Shown here: positions 53,401-63,407 of the stretch, piece by piece
Layout of the letters: each line of letters starts with the position of its first letter
How positions within the stretch are numbered: position 1 is the first letter of the stretch
Origin: Paraescarpia echinospica
Lineage: Eukaryota > Annelida > Polychaeta > Sabellida > Siboglinidae
DNA length: 64,000 nt
Direction: 5' to 3'
NCBI GenBank assembly: GCA_020002185.1
Contig: CM034536.1
Coordinates: 12,236,717-12,300,716 of the forward strand
Notes under the pieces: generated by a model
Seen by the model: the letters and a program-made list of their open reading frames with translations, nothing else
Told to the model about the DNA's origin: nothing
Databases searched by the model: none
Program-made: the position numbers and the translations under genes

Positions 53401-53852
53401 CATGATGTTGTCTACTGTTAGGTTGGTTCTCTTCTTTCAACAGCTCTGTGATGTTGTCTACTGTTAGGTTGGTTCTCTTCTTTCAACAGCTCCATGATGT
53501 TGTCTACTGTTAGGTTGGTTCTCTTCTTTCAACAGCTCCATGATGTTGTCTACTGTTAGGTTGGTTCTCTTCTTTCAACAGTTCCATGATGTTGTCTACT
53601 GTTAGGTTGGTTCTCTTCTTTCAACAGCTCCATGATGTTGTCTACAGTTAGGTTGGTTCTCTTCTTTCAACAGCTCCATGATGTTGTCTACTGTTAGGTT
53701 GGTTCTCTTCTTTCAACTGCTCCATGATGTTGTCTACTGTTAGGTTGGTTCTCTTCTTTCAACAGCTCCATGATGTTGTCTACTGTTAGGTTGGTTCTCT
53801 TCTTTCAACTGCTCCATGATGTTGTCTACTGTTAGGTTGGTTCTCTTCTTGA
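50451..53852. repeat. 46-bp tandem array (~74 units) derived from reverse-transcriptase codons
   Basis: The unit CTCCATGATGTTGTCTACTG plus TTAGGTTGGTTCTCTTCTTT plus CAACAG repeats about 74 times with very few changes. Most variation is CATG versus CGTG at one site. The unit matches the coding sequence on the minus strand just before VMELL of the Penelope-like element (frame reading NLTVDNVMELL). The same codons occur at the far end of the array at 53825-53850. As 46 is not a multiple of three, the array cannot be translated through. Confidence 0.93.
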
Positions 53853-54000
53853 GTGTCTTGTCATTCTGTATCTCTTTTGATTAATCCACATGCTTCTTTG
53901 ACAGGTGTCTTCGTGAACAATGACACAACACCGTATGACACAAACGTTTCGCCATCTTACACTTATGGTTTTGTCATCTCTTTCGCCAATTCTTGTTAGT
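53850..54000 (-). pseudogene. Penelope-like reverse transcriptase, upstream part
   Basis: The minus-strand frame reads GETFVSYGVVSLFTKTPVKE, corresponding to the first catalytic-Asp motif of the family, with Gly in place of the Asp. A shift near 53870 connects to a frame with DKTLKKRTNLTVDN, the sequence that became the repeat unit. So the array at 50451-53852 sits inside one reverse-transcriptase domain. Confidence 0.6.
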
Positions 54001-54903
54001 TATTTCTGCGGTGGTAGTATATTGGCTAAATCTCTGGACACTCTGTATGCTATGGTCTGTGTGTAATCTAAAATTGTTCGGAGTGGTACGCCCTCCCTGT
54101 GGATTTTTGCGTGGTATGCATGCATGGTACCTTTTCAAGCGTTGGGTACAAGTATCAGTACTGCATTTTGGTGATCATTCCTTCCTTCTCCAAAGAATGT
54201 ATCATTCTGATCAGTTCTGCCTTGTACTTCCTCGTCGGATCCTTATTTAGTTTCTCATACGTCGGTTGGTCATTCAGCATTTCCGTCAACCGAGACGAGG
54301 GGAATTACGAAATAACTCACATGGACGCTGACGTCATACGTCATTTGTACTGAAGCAGTTGGTGTGCTACACTCACGAAAACCTCTACATGGTAAAAATT
54401 CACGTATTGGATATGTCTAAAGAACTCATTTGCACTTCAGCTGTAGCTTTGTTTACTTGAAATGGTTGTGGAATACAGGCGTTACCAGTGTGGATCGGAT
54501 AAATAAAGTTACGCTGTGGTATACAAAAACTTGCAATGTGTTGGTACAATTAGCACTGTTACTCGTCAATCGGGCTGGGAATGAACAGCCTATAATCAAC
54601 ATATATTGGACAGTCACACAATTTGACAGCAAATCATCACCTGCTGACTCTACCGTACGAAAGCTTGGAGAGTAGTAAATAGAATACAACGTGTTGTATT
54701 GTTCTTCCGCTTGTGTTCTAATTACATTATAATAACAATAATAATAATAATTACAATACACTTCCATAGCGCCTATGTCCTAGACCTCAGTATGCTGCTT
54801 TCAGAGGCTAGTATACTGTAGTGTTCTCGATTTCAATGCGTGTGTTCCATATTAGTATTAATCATAACACAAATTATTCATTCATGCTACAATGTTTGTT
54901 TAC
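54001..54903. other. Non-coding stretch
   Basis: No gene is supported between the Penelope remnant and the first Cys-rich exon. Confidence 0.45.
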
Positions 54904-55011
54904 CTGTGCATTTCTTAGTGCTGGAGTCATAGCGGAAGTTGGGTTTACAGCTGTTTGGATCGCAGTTGCCCACACCATTGATGTCACAGTCGAAACAATT
55001 AACATCACATG
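54904..55011 (-). CDS. Cys-rich repeat exon A of a minus-strand host gene
   Basis: The 108-bp exon is bounded by TTTCAG|CA on the upstream side and CACAG|GTAAAC on the downstream side. It encodes 36 residues with the pattern CDVNCFDCDINGVGNCDPNS, then CKPN and a final Cys. It resembles EGF- or furin-like Cys-rich repeats of secreted or membrane proteins. Exons B and C have the same phase and pattern. Confidence 0.55.
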
Positions 55012-55099
55012 CTGAAATGCACAGAAACGGGTGTGTGTCGTTAGTTTTCTGCTATTGGTAATATGCAGTGAGTCTGATTTCAAAGAAACATAAACACAT

Positions 55100-55190
55100 A
55101 CCATCGCGCAAACACGCTATGCACACACACACACACACACACACACACCCACACGCACACACGCGCGTACATACTCACACACACACTATC
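55100..55190. repeat. (CA)n microsatellite
   Basis: ACACAC repeats with CG interruptions at about 55119-55185. Confidence 0.85.
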
Positions 55191-55651
55191 TTATTTATTT
55201 TTGTTATAATATTCGACCCCTCTATGTCAACAACTCATTGTCTTAGAATGCGAGTTCAACGTTCTAACTGCACATGTCTTTCCAAAGAGACACCGACACC
55301 AGCTGAGTCCTTCTATGTGATGCATATGACAAGGGAATTAAGTAGATTGTTGGAATCATTACGTCACGTATTGCCAGCAATCACATCTGACATGCTTGCT
55401 GAAACGATCCACGCAGTTGAGAAAATGTCGGAAAGTCCGTCGCATTTTGCGTTAAGATTTTTTTAAGTGTTTTCTTGGCAACATCATCAACAGGCAAAGT
55501 TGTTTAGGCGAGAATCGTATGAGGGATTGGTTGCTGTAGCAGACGTATGCCGTTCTGGAAAATTACACGTATTTACGTAAACATCGTTGCTAAGACGAAC
55601 CAATAATAACTTAACACCATCCCCACTAGTCTCCACATGCATGCACCTTAC

Positions 55652-55759
55652 CTTCGCATGTGTTGTCGTCTGCCTTGTGACGATAGCCGATGTTGCAGTA
55701 TCCGAAATCACACTTGTTTACACCGTTTGCATCGCACTTACTACACTTGCTTGTGCATG
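55652..55759 (-). CDS. Cys-rich repeat exon B
   Basis: Again 108 bp with GTTTCAG|CA and GCGAAG|GTAAGG borders and 36 residues: CTSKCSKCDANGVNKCDFGY, then CNIGYR and a final Cys. Length, phase and Cys spacing match exon A, so exon duplication is likely. Confidence 0.55.
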
Positions 55760-55854
55760 CTGAAACGCATACAAGAACAGCACCCTTACATATGTTTTAA
55801 TCTTATCACCAGGTTAATTTTCTCATGTGTGTAGCCATAACTAACCGTGTGGCA

Positions 55855-55990
55855 AGTGTGTGTGTGTGGGGGGTGTGGTGGGGTGGGGTGGGTGGGTGGG
55901 TGGGTGGGTGCGTGGGTGCGTGGGTGCGTGCATGTGCGTGTGCGTGTGCGTGCGTTCGTGTGTGTATTTGTATATGGGTGGTGTGTATGT
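55855..55990. repeat. GTGGGT / GTGT simple repeat
   Basis: GGGTGGGT units pass into GTGCGTGT units. The open frames here are compositional. Confidence 0.85.
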
Positions 55991-56309
55991 GTGTACGTAT
56001 GTATGTATCATTTTTCGTATATTTCTAAAAACCGGACACTACCATGTACCATTATTATGCAAAATTCTCAGACAAATTGAATGGCATCAGTAACCCGATT
56101 TGATTTCATTCCTGTGTCATGAATGTACTCACAAGCACGTTTTGTGAATTTTGAAATGTGAGATTTGTGAATGTCATCATTTATTTTTGATATTGGTAAG
56201 TAAGTATATTCAGACGCGTTTTTCTTTATTAAATATGAACCTGTTAATTATTTTGTTTATTGATACGAATAATAAGGAAATGTTTCGGACAACCACGTAA
56301 TCCACCTAC

Positions 56310-56399
56310 CAGAACATGTGGTGCCAACAAGCTTGTAACCAGTCGAGCACGTCGTACACTGTGCAGCAACCGTGCATGAATCGCATTTGGGAGCACAAG
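56310..56399 (-). CDS. Cys-rich repeat exon C
   Basis: 90 bp bounded by CCTTCAG|CT and TTCTG|GTAGGT, encoding CAPKCDSCTVAAQCTTCSTG then YKLVGTTC. It is a shorter member of the same repeat series; exons A-C read in the order C, B, A on the minus strand. Confidence 0.5.
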
Positions 56400-57496
56400 C
56401 TGAAGGCAGGAGAACTTGGCATTACATCCAGACACCTTATAATTACTTCACACCTAAGCAGTTTTCCTTTCCACTGCGATATCACCCAGAGTATCATCGT
56501 GGTTGTAATGTAGATTACAATATGCAGTGGCAGTACAGTGGAATCTTGGTATTATATAGATCGTCCACAAGAGGTTGGGCCAAACTGGCACGAACAGCTT
56601 GGTGATGGTGACAGAGAGATTAAAATTATATAGTTTAATCTTATAAATATTGTGGCACTGTCCTAGAGTGACGATAACTACGGGATGTCTCTATTACCGA
56701 CATAACCATAAACATGTCAACAAGCACTGCACACGAAGACAAAATCAATGTTCACGAAGCCGTGCATCAATCACCAGAAGGTGTAGATCGTTAATTGTCT
56801 ACGGAACCAAACTGTGGAACTCGTTAAACGTAAGTTTGTCCAGATATTAGCTCGTTTCACCGTTTTAGCGCAGCCTACCCAAACATATATGTGAACGTTA
56901 TTGTATGCAGACATAATGTCTCATTGTTCAGTTTCATAGCAAGCACCCAAAACATAAGTAACGTGTCTGTGTCACTAATTAACTTAACATCATATAAAAA
57001 GCTGCTAGAAATCGTCGACCAAAAAGAAGCATGACGTGATAAGTAATCTTACTTCTATGTTTCTCCTTTCGAACTTTTCACCAATATGCTTTGTATATTT
57101 CATTTGTACATCTAATTTGTTTGATTTGTTTCAATAAACGCTTTTGACTGGACGTTTGACTTTAGTTGACAACAACGAGGTTCGAATGTACGTTGTGTTA
57201 TATTCTGACAACTATGCGATTCTGTTCGTTGATACATCGTGGTATTTCAGTAGATTTATAGACAACGTTATAAACACTTAACACCATTTTGTCGAGTGGC
57301 ATCGCATCGCCAGCCCAGTGCATAACGAATGAGCAATGTTGGACATTAATGTGTACTAATAGCAATTACTGTAGAAAACAGTGCACACAGAGACTGTGGC
57401 ATTGTCGTAGATAAACGAACGCAGAGCATAACGAGGTATAGTAGCGGTTGGAAATTCAGTTCCGTGAAATTGTGTTCGGATGTGCGGATTATCATA
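56400..57496. other. Non-coding stretch up to the assembly gap
   Basis: No supported gene. The open frame reaching 57356 on the minus strand owes its length to the Ns, and its real residues match nothing I recognise. Confidence 0.5.
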
Positions 57497-58496
57497 NNNN
57501 NNNNNNNNNNNNNNNNNNNNNNNNNNNNNNNNNNNNNNNNNNNNNNNNNNNNNNNNNNNNNNNNNNNNNNNNNNNNNNNNNNNNNNNNNNNNNNNNNNNN
57601 NNNNNNNNNNNNNNNNNNNNNNNNNNNNNNNNNNNNNNNNNNNNNNNNNNNNNNNNNNNNNNNNNNNNNNNNNNNNNNNNNNNNNNNNNNNNNNNNNNNN
57701 NNNNNNNNNNNNNNNNNNNNNNNNNNNNNNNNNNNNNNNNNNNNNNNNNNNNNNNNNNNNNNNNNNNNNNNNNNNNNNNNNNNNNNNNNNNNNNNNNNNN
57801 NNNNNNNNNNNNNNNNNNNNNNNNNNNNNNNNNNNNNNNNNNNNNNNNNNNNNNNNNNNNNNNNNNNNNNNNNNNNNNNNNNNNNNNNNNNNNNNNNNNN
57901 NNNNNNNNNNNNNNNNNNNNNNNNNNNNNNNNNNNNNNNNNNNNNNNNNNNNNNNNNNNNNNNNNNNNNNNNNNNNNNNNNNNNNNNNNNNNNNNNNNNN
58001 NNNNNNNNNNNNNNNNNNNNNNNNNNNNNNNNNNNNNNNNNNNNNNNNNNNNNNNNNNNNNNNNNNNNNNNNNNNNNNNNNNNNNNNNNNNNNNNNNNNN
58101 NNNNNNNNNNNNNNNNNNNNNNNNNNNNNNNNNNNNNNNNNNNNNNNNNNNNNNNNNNNNNNNNNNNNNNNNNNNNNNNNNNNNNNNNNNNNNNNNNNNN
58201 NNNNNNNNNNNNNNNNNNNNNNNNNNNNNNNNNNNNNNNNNNNNNNNNNNNNNNNNNNNNNNNNNNNNNNNNNNNNNNNNNNNNNNNNNNNNNNNNNNNN
58301 NNNNNNNNNNNNNNNNNNNNNNNNNNNNNNNNNNNNNNNNNNNNNNNNNNNNNNNNNNNNNNNNNNNNNNNNNNNNNNNNNNNNNNNNNNNNNNNNNNNN
58401 NNNNNNNNNNNNNNNNNNNNNNNNNNNNNNNNNNNNNNNNNNNNNNNNNNNNNNNNNNNNNNNNNNNNNNNNNNNNNNNNNNNNNNNNNNNNNNNN
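57497..58496. other. Assembly gap (1000 N)
   Basis: Exactly 1000 Ns, a conventional placeholder. The polymerase C-terminal half alone needs about 2 kb and the structural genes about 8 kb, so the true missing length is probably larger, unless the element is truncated. Confidence 0.98.
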
Positions 58497-60709
58497 GAGG
58501 TAGAACGGTGTCGTCGAGTCTCCAAGCTGTCCATGTATTCGTACGGGAAGTGACCTTTCGTGACTGTACAACCGTACGCTTTCAGGTACTTGTCGTACGA
58601 GAATCCCGGGGCAATGTAATGAGTCATATCGAGGAATTTGAGGTTGTCCGTCGATAGACACATAAACGTGTTGCCACGTTTGATCACGTGAAACGTCTCC
58701 TCCTTCTCCTCCTCCTCCTCTCCGTCCTCTGTTGCTTTCTTTTCGGACAGGAAGTAGGGTACCAGGAACTGTTTGACGACGTTCAGATCGTACCTGCCCG
58801 AGTTGAAACCGATGACGGGCAACTGATGAAGCCAACCGTACAATTGACCCATGAGAGTTTTGTAGGGATTGGTCGGTTGTCGCTGTGACTCGTTGTCCCC
58901 CGCCTCCTCCACGGCGGACGCTTCCTGTTCGTTCCACTTTCTGATAGCCTCTGTGAGTTCGTGTAGGATGCCCTCGTACCTGTCTACGATGACTTCGTAG
59001 GCTGCTTCGCTCATGTTCTGAAGGATGGTCATCATGTCGGATACCAACTTGTTGCTGTCACCATCCGTGATGAGACATTGCACCTGTTCGAATCCGGGTA
59101 CGTTACTCGCCAGGGACACACTCAACGGTACGTGACGAGCCACCCAATGGACCTTGGCACTGTCCGACGGAAGGTGCGATGTATCGAACCAGGACTCGAA
59201 GTCGAAGGTGGCACGATACGGATAGTAACGCAACCATTCGGCAACGTGAATGTTTTCGTCGTCCAATCGCTGGAAGACTGTCGGCGACGGATGGTAGACA
59301 CCACCGGAATAGATCTTTCGCACACCTCCCGTACACCCACGCTCGTGTCGTTCTAGTTCGAATACGCGGCTCCATAGTACATCGCCACACTTCCTACATC
59401 GATACGAATGACAGTACATGTTCACGTCTTGTATGTAGGAAAAGTGTGTCTCGTGAAGATTGATGTACATCGTTTCAGGATAGTGACACAAGGAACGGCG
59501 TACGAGTTCAGCAGTCGCCTTTCCTCCTTTTTCCGGTTCGACGAGCGTGTAGACGCACACGTTGGTCTCAAAGGTGGTCTCGACACGATAGAGATCGTCC
59601 ATCGACACTCCGTCAAAGTCTTTCATTGCCACCCCGTCACGGTCGTACTTTGCGTAGAGTACCCGCACAGCGGGTTCCAGGTGGGATCGGTCGCATCCAC
59701 GATGCAGAGCCAGACATCGGAAGAGACACAGATTGTCGGTGTACTTTGTGTTTTGGACGGAGTCTCTTTCCAATCCGATGACGGCTTTGATTCGTTTGAT
59801 GTACCTCGGCAGTGTGATGTCCACACATCCTATCGGATGATGTACGATGTGATTGACGAAGAAGGTAACATTCGTGACCACCTCACATACCCATTGACTG
59901 TCCGGACGCTGATTGATGACCCACTGCAGCACGTCTGTTTCTCGGATACGTTCCAGAAACGCATCAAAGTCTGCAGTGTTTGTGATCAGACACGGTTCGT
60001 CAAGGTAACGACCGCAACAGTTACAGGACGAATGATAATACCTGTACCTGTTCGTGGTCTTGTTTCTTAACACAAACCCGTAACTAAGATTAATCTTAAA
60101 CGCGTGCGTCTGTTCGCGGAACATACGTTTCAGTGACGGTTCTAGGGCACTCGTGTCCGGTGTCGACACTCTGTAATTGTACCTGGATTGTACAGGTCCT
60201 CTAGCCGTGTGGGTTCGAATGGTCGACCAATGATCTCGGACGACGTCTTGTAGTTCCCTCGATAGAGTATCGGCGAAGGGAAGTCGGGGTGGTGGTTGTA
60301 TCGGGTCGTCGTCGTCGTCGTCGTAGTCGACAGCAACACTCACACGGGGTCGCTCTGTGCGTCTCGCACGTTTGCATAGGGGTGGGTCGTTCGCTTCCGT
60401 ACATACCGACTTCGCAACACTCACACGTGGTCGCTCTGTGCGTCTCGCTCGTTTGCGTAGGGGTGAGTCGTTCGCTTCCATACATACCGACTTCATATGA
60501 CGTAACAGGTTGTCACGTCTCGTGAACTCACGTGCACATCTCTCACAACGATGCAGTGTAGCGCTAGATGGCGCCACTGACGGCAATTTACTGTAGGCAT
60601 GATCGTCGTGTGTTGTTGATGATGATGAATGTGTTTGATCTATATGACGTTGTATGTCGGCATGTGTATCGAGCACGAGACCGCAGTGTCGACACGTGTG
60701 CTGTTTCAT
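58497..60709 (-). CDS. DNA polymerase B, N-terminal two-thirds (cut by gap)
   Basis: From ATG 60709 about 737 codons precede the gap. It starts with C2H2 fingers (CRHCGLVLDTHADIQRHIDQ; CERCAREFTRRDNLLRHMK), then a basic linker in which a 27-residue unit (with RARRTERPRVSVA) is tandemly duplicated. An acidic run and the polymerase N-terminal region (NCCGR) follow, then exonuclease motifs DFE (about 59200), FNSGRYD (about 58795) and YDKYLKAYG (about 58590). Palm motifs are missing in the gap. Next to the gap (about 58520) the frame shifts relative to the left-element homologue, possibly a contig-end error. It is otherwise uninterrupted and may come from a functional element. Confidence 0.88.
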
Positions 60710-60749
60710 CGTACCTACAACTGAAGGATGGGAGATCCTTGCACGTGTC

Positions 60750-60777
60750 TATATATCCTACACTGTGTGTGACGTCA
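60750..60777 (-). promoter_or_regulatory. Polymerase B promoter: TATA box and CRE
   Basis: TATATA on the minus strand (60755-60750) lies 41 bp upstream of ATG 60709. The perfect palindromic CRE/ATF site TGACGTCA lies at 60770-60777, about 15 bp further upstream. Confidence 0.6.
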
Positions 60778-60887
60778 TAAGAGGTGTGTCTTGTATGAGT
60801 GGGCGTGTATGTATGTATTCACCGATCACAACGAGCTATGAAGGTAACAAGAACAACAGACACCAGAATCCTGGATTACATATCATC

Positions 60888-60893
60888 TTTATT
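60888..60893 (-). terminator. Polyadenylation signal of the accessory unit
   Basis: AATAAA on the minus strand, about 120 bp after the last accessory stop (61016) and upstream of the polymerase promoter. Confidence 0.6.
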
Positions 60894-61015
60894 AATTACA
60901 ATCAAAGCGAGTAATAAAGCGAGTATATATGAAAGCTAAGGCTAAGCACCTGCAGTAACAGACAAGTGGCGCCTATAACCCCAGCTATAGCGTAGGGGCG
61001 CATTTCCTCTTGTCG

Positions 61016-61576
61016 TCACTGCAGGCGCTTCTGAAGACTGTTCACTATGTATGAGACGTGGTCGTCGCGCACAACATTTCGTGCGATCTCCTCGCATATT
61101 GTGCGCACGGCCACGTCTAAGCTGCATTTTTGTGTCGCAAAGTGTATCCCCGCTAGGGATTCGATGTTCAGTTCAAGGTGTTTCACACTGTTAAATGGGG
61201 CCGAGAACGCCCACGGGATCGATGTGTCAGTGTTCGACCAAATAATATGGCCGTTGTACGCCAGGTCGAGCGTTGATGCGTTCCTTTGCAGTGTCTCGTA
61301 TTCCGAGGCTGTCATGGTGACGTCATAGTCGTCATCGTCATCCTGGTCGCATATCAACTCCAGTGGTGCTTCGGCTGGAGTTGAAGGTGAAGGTGACATG
61401 TCTTCACATGTCAACTCCAGTGATGAGTTGTGTCGCTCATGTAGTCGTGTTAGTAATGCCTGACGCAATGGCATGGGGGTGTGGTAGCGGCACCGTTTCT
61501 GTGGTGCCCACTCTATTGGATTCTGAGCATACGATTCCCGAATCATCTCCAGGCCACTAGAGGGAGCATCGGTGAC
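61016..61576 (-). CDS. Accessory exon 3: unknown protein, entered by splicing
   Basis: A 3' splice site TGCTAACAG|GTC (exon start 61576), with a branch-point-like GCTAAC directly before it, lies 29 bp after the stop of the preceding frame. The frame is open in phase 0. Its first ATG is codon 11 (61546), so independent translation from 61546 is also possible. 186 codons: a Pro/Arg start, an acidic DDDDDYD stretch, and a helical C-terminus (AVRTICEEIARNVVRDDHVS). No family is recognised. Predicted to be joined to the 18-codon leader ending at 63083. Confidence 0.6.
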   Translation of the reverse strand, partial: VTDAPSSGLEMIRESYAQNPIEWAPQKRCRYHTPMPLRQALLTRLHERHNSSLELTCEDMSPSPSTPAEAPLELICDQDDDDDYDVTMTASEYETLQRNASTLDLAYNGHIIWSNTDTSIPWAFSAPFNSVKHLELNIESLAGIHFATQKCSLDVAVRTICEEIARNVVRDDHVSYIVNSLQKRLQ

Positions 61577-61605
61577 CTGTTAGCAACACAACAACAACAA
61601 CAACA

Positions 61606-62460
61606 TTAGCAGGGTGTTTTTACATCTATCATTGGAATACCACGTGTACGCAGGATGGCTTGTACACGTGATACGATGTCACGTGACCACTCCGGTGTGC
61701 TCGCCATAAACCTGTAATGCTGCACTGCATATCTCAAATTGTCGTGGATCAGGTCACTACGCACCAGGTAGATGACGTTTGACTCACCTTCGAACAGGCG
61801 CCACAGTCCGTTGCTTATAAAACGAACGATAGCATCGAGTGCTACTGCACACAGCTCGGTGTACCAGATCTGCCTGTCGTCCCCTCTGTCGTCTTGTTCG
61901 TCCCAGGGCAGTGACTCCTTCGGTGTGAGTGGTTCGTCTTCCTTCGCATCCGACACGGTTATACCGCGGGCATGGAGACTCGCTTTCACCCGTGCTATGA
62001 CATCACGAGCAAACCACGGTGTGCGCGCTACGCATACCAGCTCGGTTACTACTGTATCAAAGCTATTATATATACGTATGGGATCTACTTTGTATATGTC
62101 TTCGTGAACGTTCGCATAGTGACGACTCAGTGATTCGGCCGCCTGGCGAGTGCAAGCAGCGGTTATAGTGGCCATAAATAGACCGTCATCTATCATTTCG
62201 TCTGCACGCTTCTGAATGCCATTCACCTTCTCTACAGCTTCCTGTAATTCACTACGTCTCCTATCCTCGTCATGGTCGATATCAGTGGCCCAATCAGTAT
62301 CAATATCACCATCATTAGCAATCTCCTCATCATCATCATCACTAGACCACGCACACGACCCCACATAGATGACACTTGCCTTATCCTCATTATCGTCGCT
62401 GTCCTCCAACAGGCGACGTTTCACCCCTCGTACGCTAGGGGTTGTCCAAGGAGGAGGAGT
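61606..62460 (-). CDS. Accessory exon 2: unknown protein with internal repeat, entered by splicing
   Basis: The frame begins in phase 0 at a 3' splice site (TGTGTTGTAG|ACT, exon start 62460). It has no ATG before about codon 80, so splicing is needed for full-length translation. About 284 codons: an acidic N-terminus (SSDDDDEE), then a helical region. A module is present twice: WFARDVIARVKASLHARGIT and EWSRDIVSRVQAILRTRGIP, the second near the C-terminus. It stops at TAA 61606-61608. I recognise no family. The duplicated helix pair suggests a protein- or nucleic-acid-binding repeat. Confidence 0.62.
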   Translation of the reverse strand, partial: TPPPWTTPSVRGVKRRLLEDSDDNEDKASVIYVGSCAWSSDDDDEEIANDGDIDTDWATDIDHDEDRRRSELQEAVEKVNGIQKRADEMIDDGLFMATITAACTRQAAESLSRHYANVHEDIYKVDPIRIYNSFDTVVTELVCVARTPWFARDVIARVKASLHARGITVSDAKEDEPLTPKESLPWDEQDDRGDDRQIWYTELCAVALDAIVRFISNGLWRLFEGESNVIYLVRSDLIHDNLRYAVQHYRFMASTPEWSRDIVSRVQAILRTRGIPMIDVKTPC

Positions 62461-62518
62461 CTACAACACACGACAGAACAAGTGTCAAATACATCGCTGG
62501 CAGGTGGCGCCACATCAT

Positions 62519-63136
62519 TCATTCGTCACTGTCAGGTGCTGCCTCTTCCGACTGGAATATTATTTCCAGTACGTCATTGTCAGGTGCCGTCACCTCCGAC
62601 TGGAATATTTCCAGTAAGTCACTGTCAGATACCGCCTTGTCCGACTGGATTATTTCCAGTGCAATCAAGGTGTAGTTACGATAGCCCTCCTTTGTCTCCT
62701 TTCTAATTGTCACCCTAGCCCGTTTGCCACGTAGGACATTCAGTGCCTCGTAGCGTTCTTGGCCGGGTTTAAGCGTCATATAGTCGCTTGCTGTCATTCC
62801 CCCCACGGCCCCCTGAACTATACGATCAAATCCTGTGGCCCACGCTTCATTCCCCTTGTGATCGGCAAAAAGCATACCCGTAGCATACTTGTAAACGGGA
62901 TTACCCGACTGACGGCCGTGTACAGCACATGTACTGACGCAATGGCGGTTCCCCTTCGTCATTTCAAGACGAAGGACTTTCCGATTACATATACGGCACG
63001 CCGGGTAGCATACATATTTATCTGTCATAGCACATGTTACTAGTGTCAGTGGACGAACAAATGCGTACGTTCCGTCACTTACTTGTTCGAGTTCTGAGAG
63101 CAGCATTTCCTCAGATTGTATATTGGGCGTCGCCAT
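62519..63136 (-). CDS. RPA-like single-strand DNA-binding protein (OB-fold with zinc ribbon)
   Basis: I prefer ATG 63136, because the TATA box at 63239-63246 would start transcription downstream of the longer open frame's beginning. 205 residues: a short acidic leader (1-18), then Cys47, Cys50, Cys70 and His73 as zinc-ribbon ligands in the same arrangement as the left-element protein. After them come YKYATGMLFADHKGNEAWAT strands of an RPA-C-like OB-fold, and an acidic tail of three imperfect repeats (LEIFQSEVTAPDND type). Between codons 18 and 19 lies CAA|GTAAGT, a near-perfect donor. Probable role: single-strand binding in replication. Confidence 0.68.
   Translation of the reverse strand: MATPNIQSEEMLLSELEQVSDGTYAFVRPLTLVTCAMTDKYVCYPACRICNRKVLRLEMTKGNRHCVSTCAVHGRQSGNPVYKYATGMLFADHKGNEAWATGFDRIVQGAVGGMTASDYMTLKPGQERYEALNVLRGKRARVTIRKETKEGYRNYTLIALEIIQSDKAVSDSDLLEIFQSEVTAPDNDVLEIIFQSEEAAPDSDE
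63081..63083 (-). other. Phase-0 5' splice site in the RPA-like leader
   Basis: CAA|GTAAGT: the last exonic base is 63083 and GT is at 63082-63081, between codons 18 and 19. Both downstream acceptors (62461 and 61577) are also phase 0. Confidence 0.65.
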
Positions 63137-63238
63137 CTTGGTGAGTAGCGAAGTCGAGAGCGGCAGAGCAGTGAAGTAGTCGAGAGCGGCAGCAGCGAGA
63201 CGGAGAGAGAATGTTTGTCCTGTTGGATTTACCCTGGG

Positions 63239-63246
63239 CTTATATA
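63239..63246 (-). promoter_or_regulatory. TATA box of the right accessory unit
   Basis: TATATAAG on the minus strand, 103 bp upstream of ATG 63136. The spacing is like the left unit (98 bp). Confidence 0.62.
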
Positions 63247-63407
63247 CATAATCATCCCCTCCAGGCATCGATCACGTGTACCGTAAACAATGACATCACG
63301 CGCCCCTGGGTGTTCGCGTCTTATCAGGCGCGTGACTTTATCTCTCTCTCTCTCTCGTACTCTGTCACCGTGTGGATGACTGTCTGTTTTTTTGTGTAAT
63401 GGTCGCC

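Noticed and set aside
50451..53852. CRISPR-like array
   Set aside because: Units are directly adjacent with no spacers, and the context is animal DNA. It is a plain satellite.
57356..58496. Long open frames spanning the N run on both strands
   Set aside because: They are open only because N cannot form a stop. The real residues left of the gap (57356-57496) do not resemble the polymerase C-terminus.
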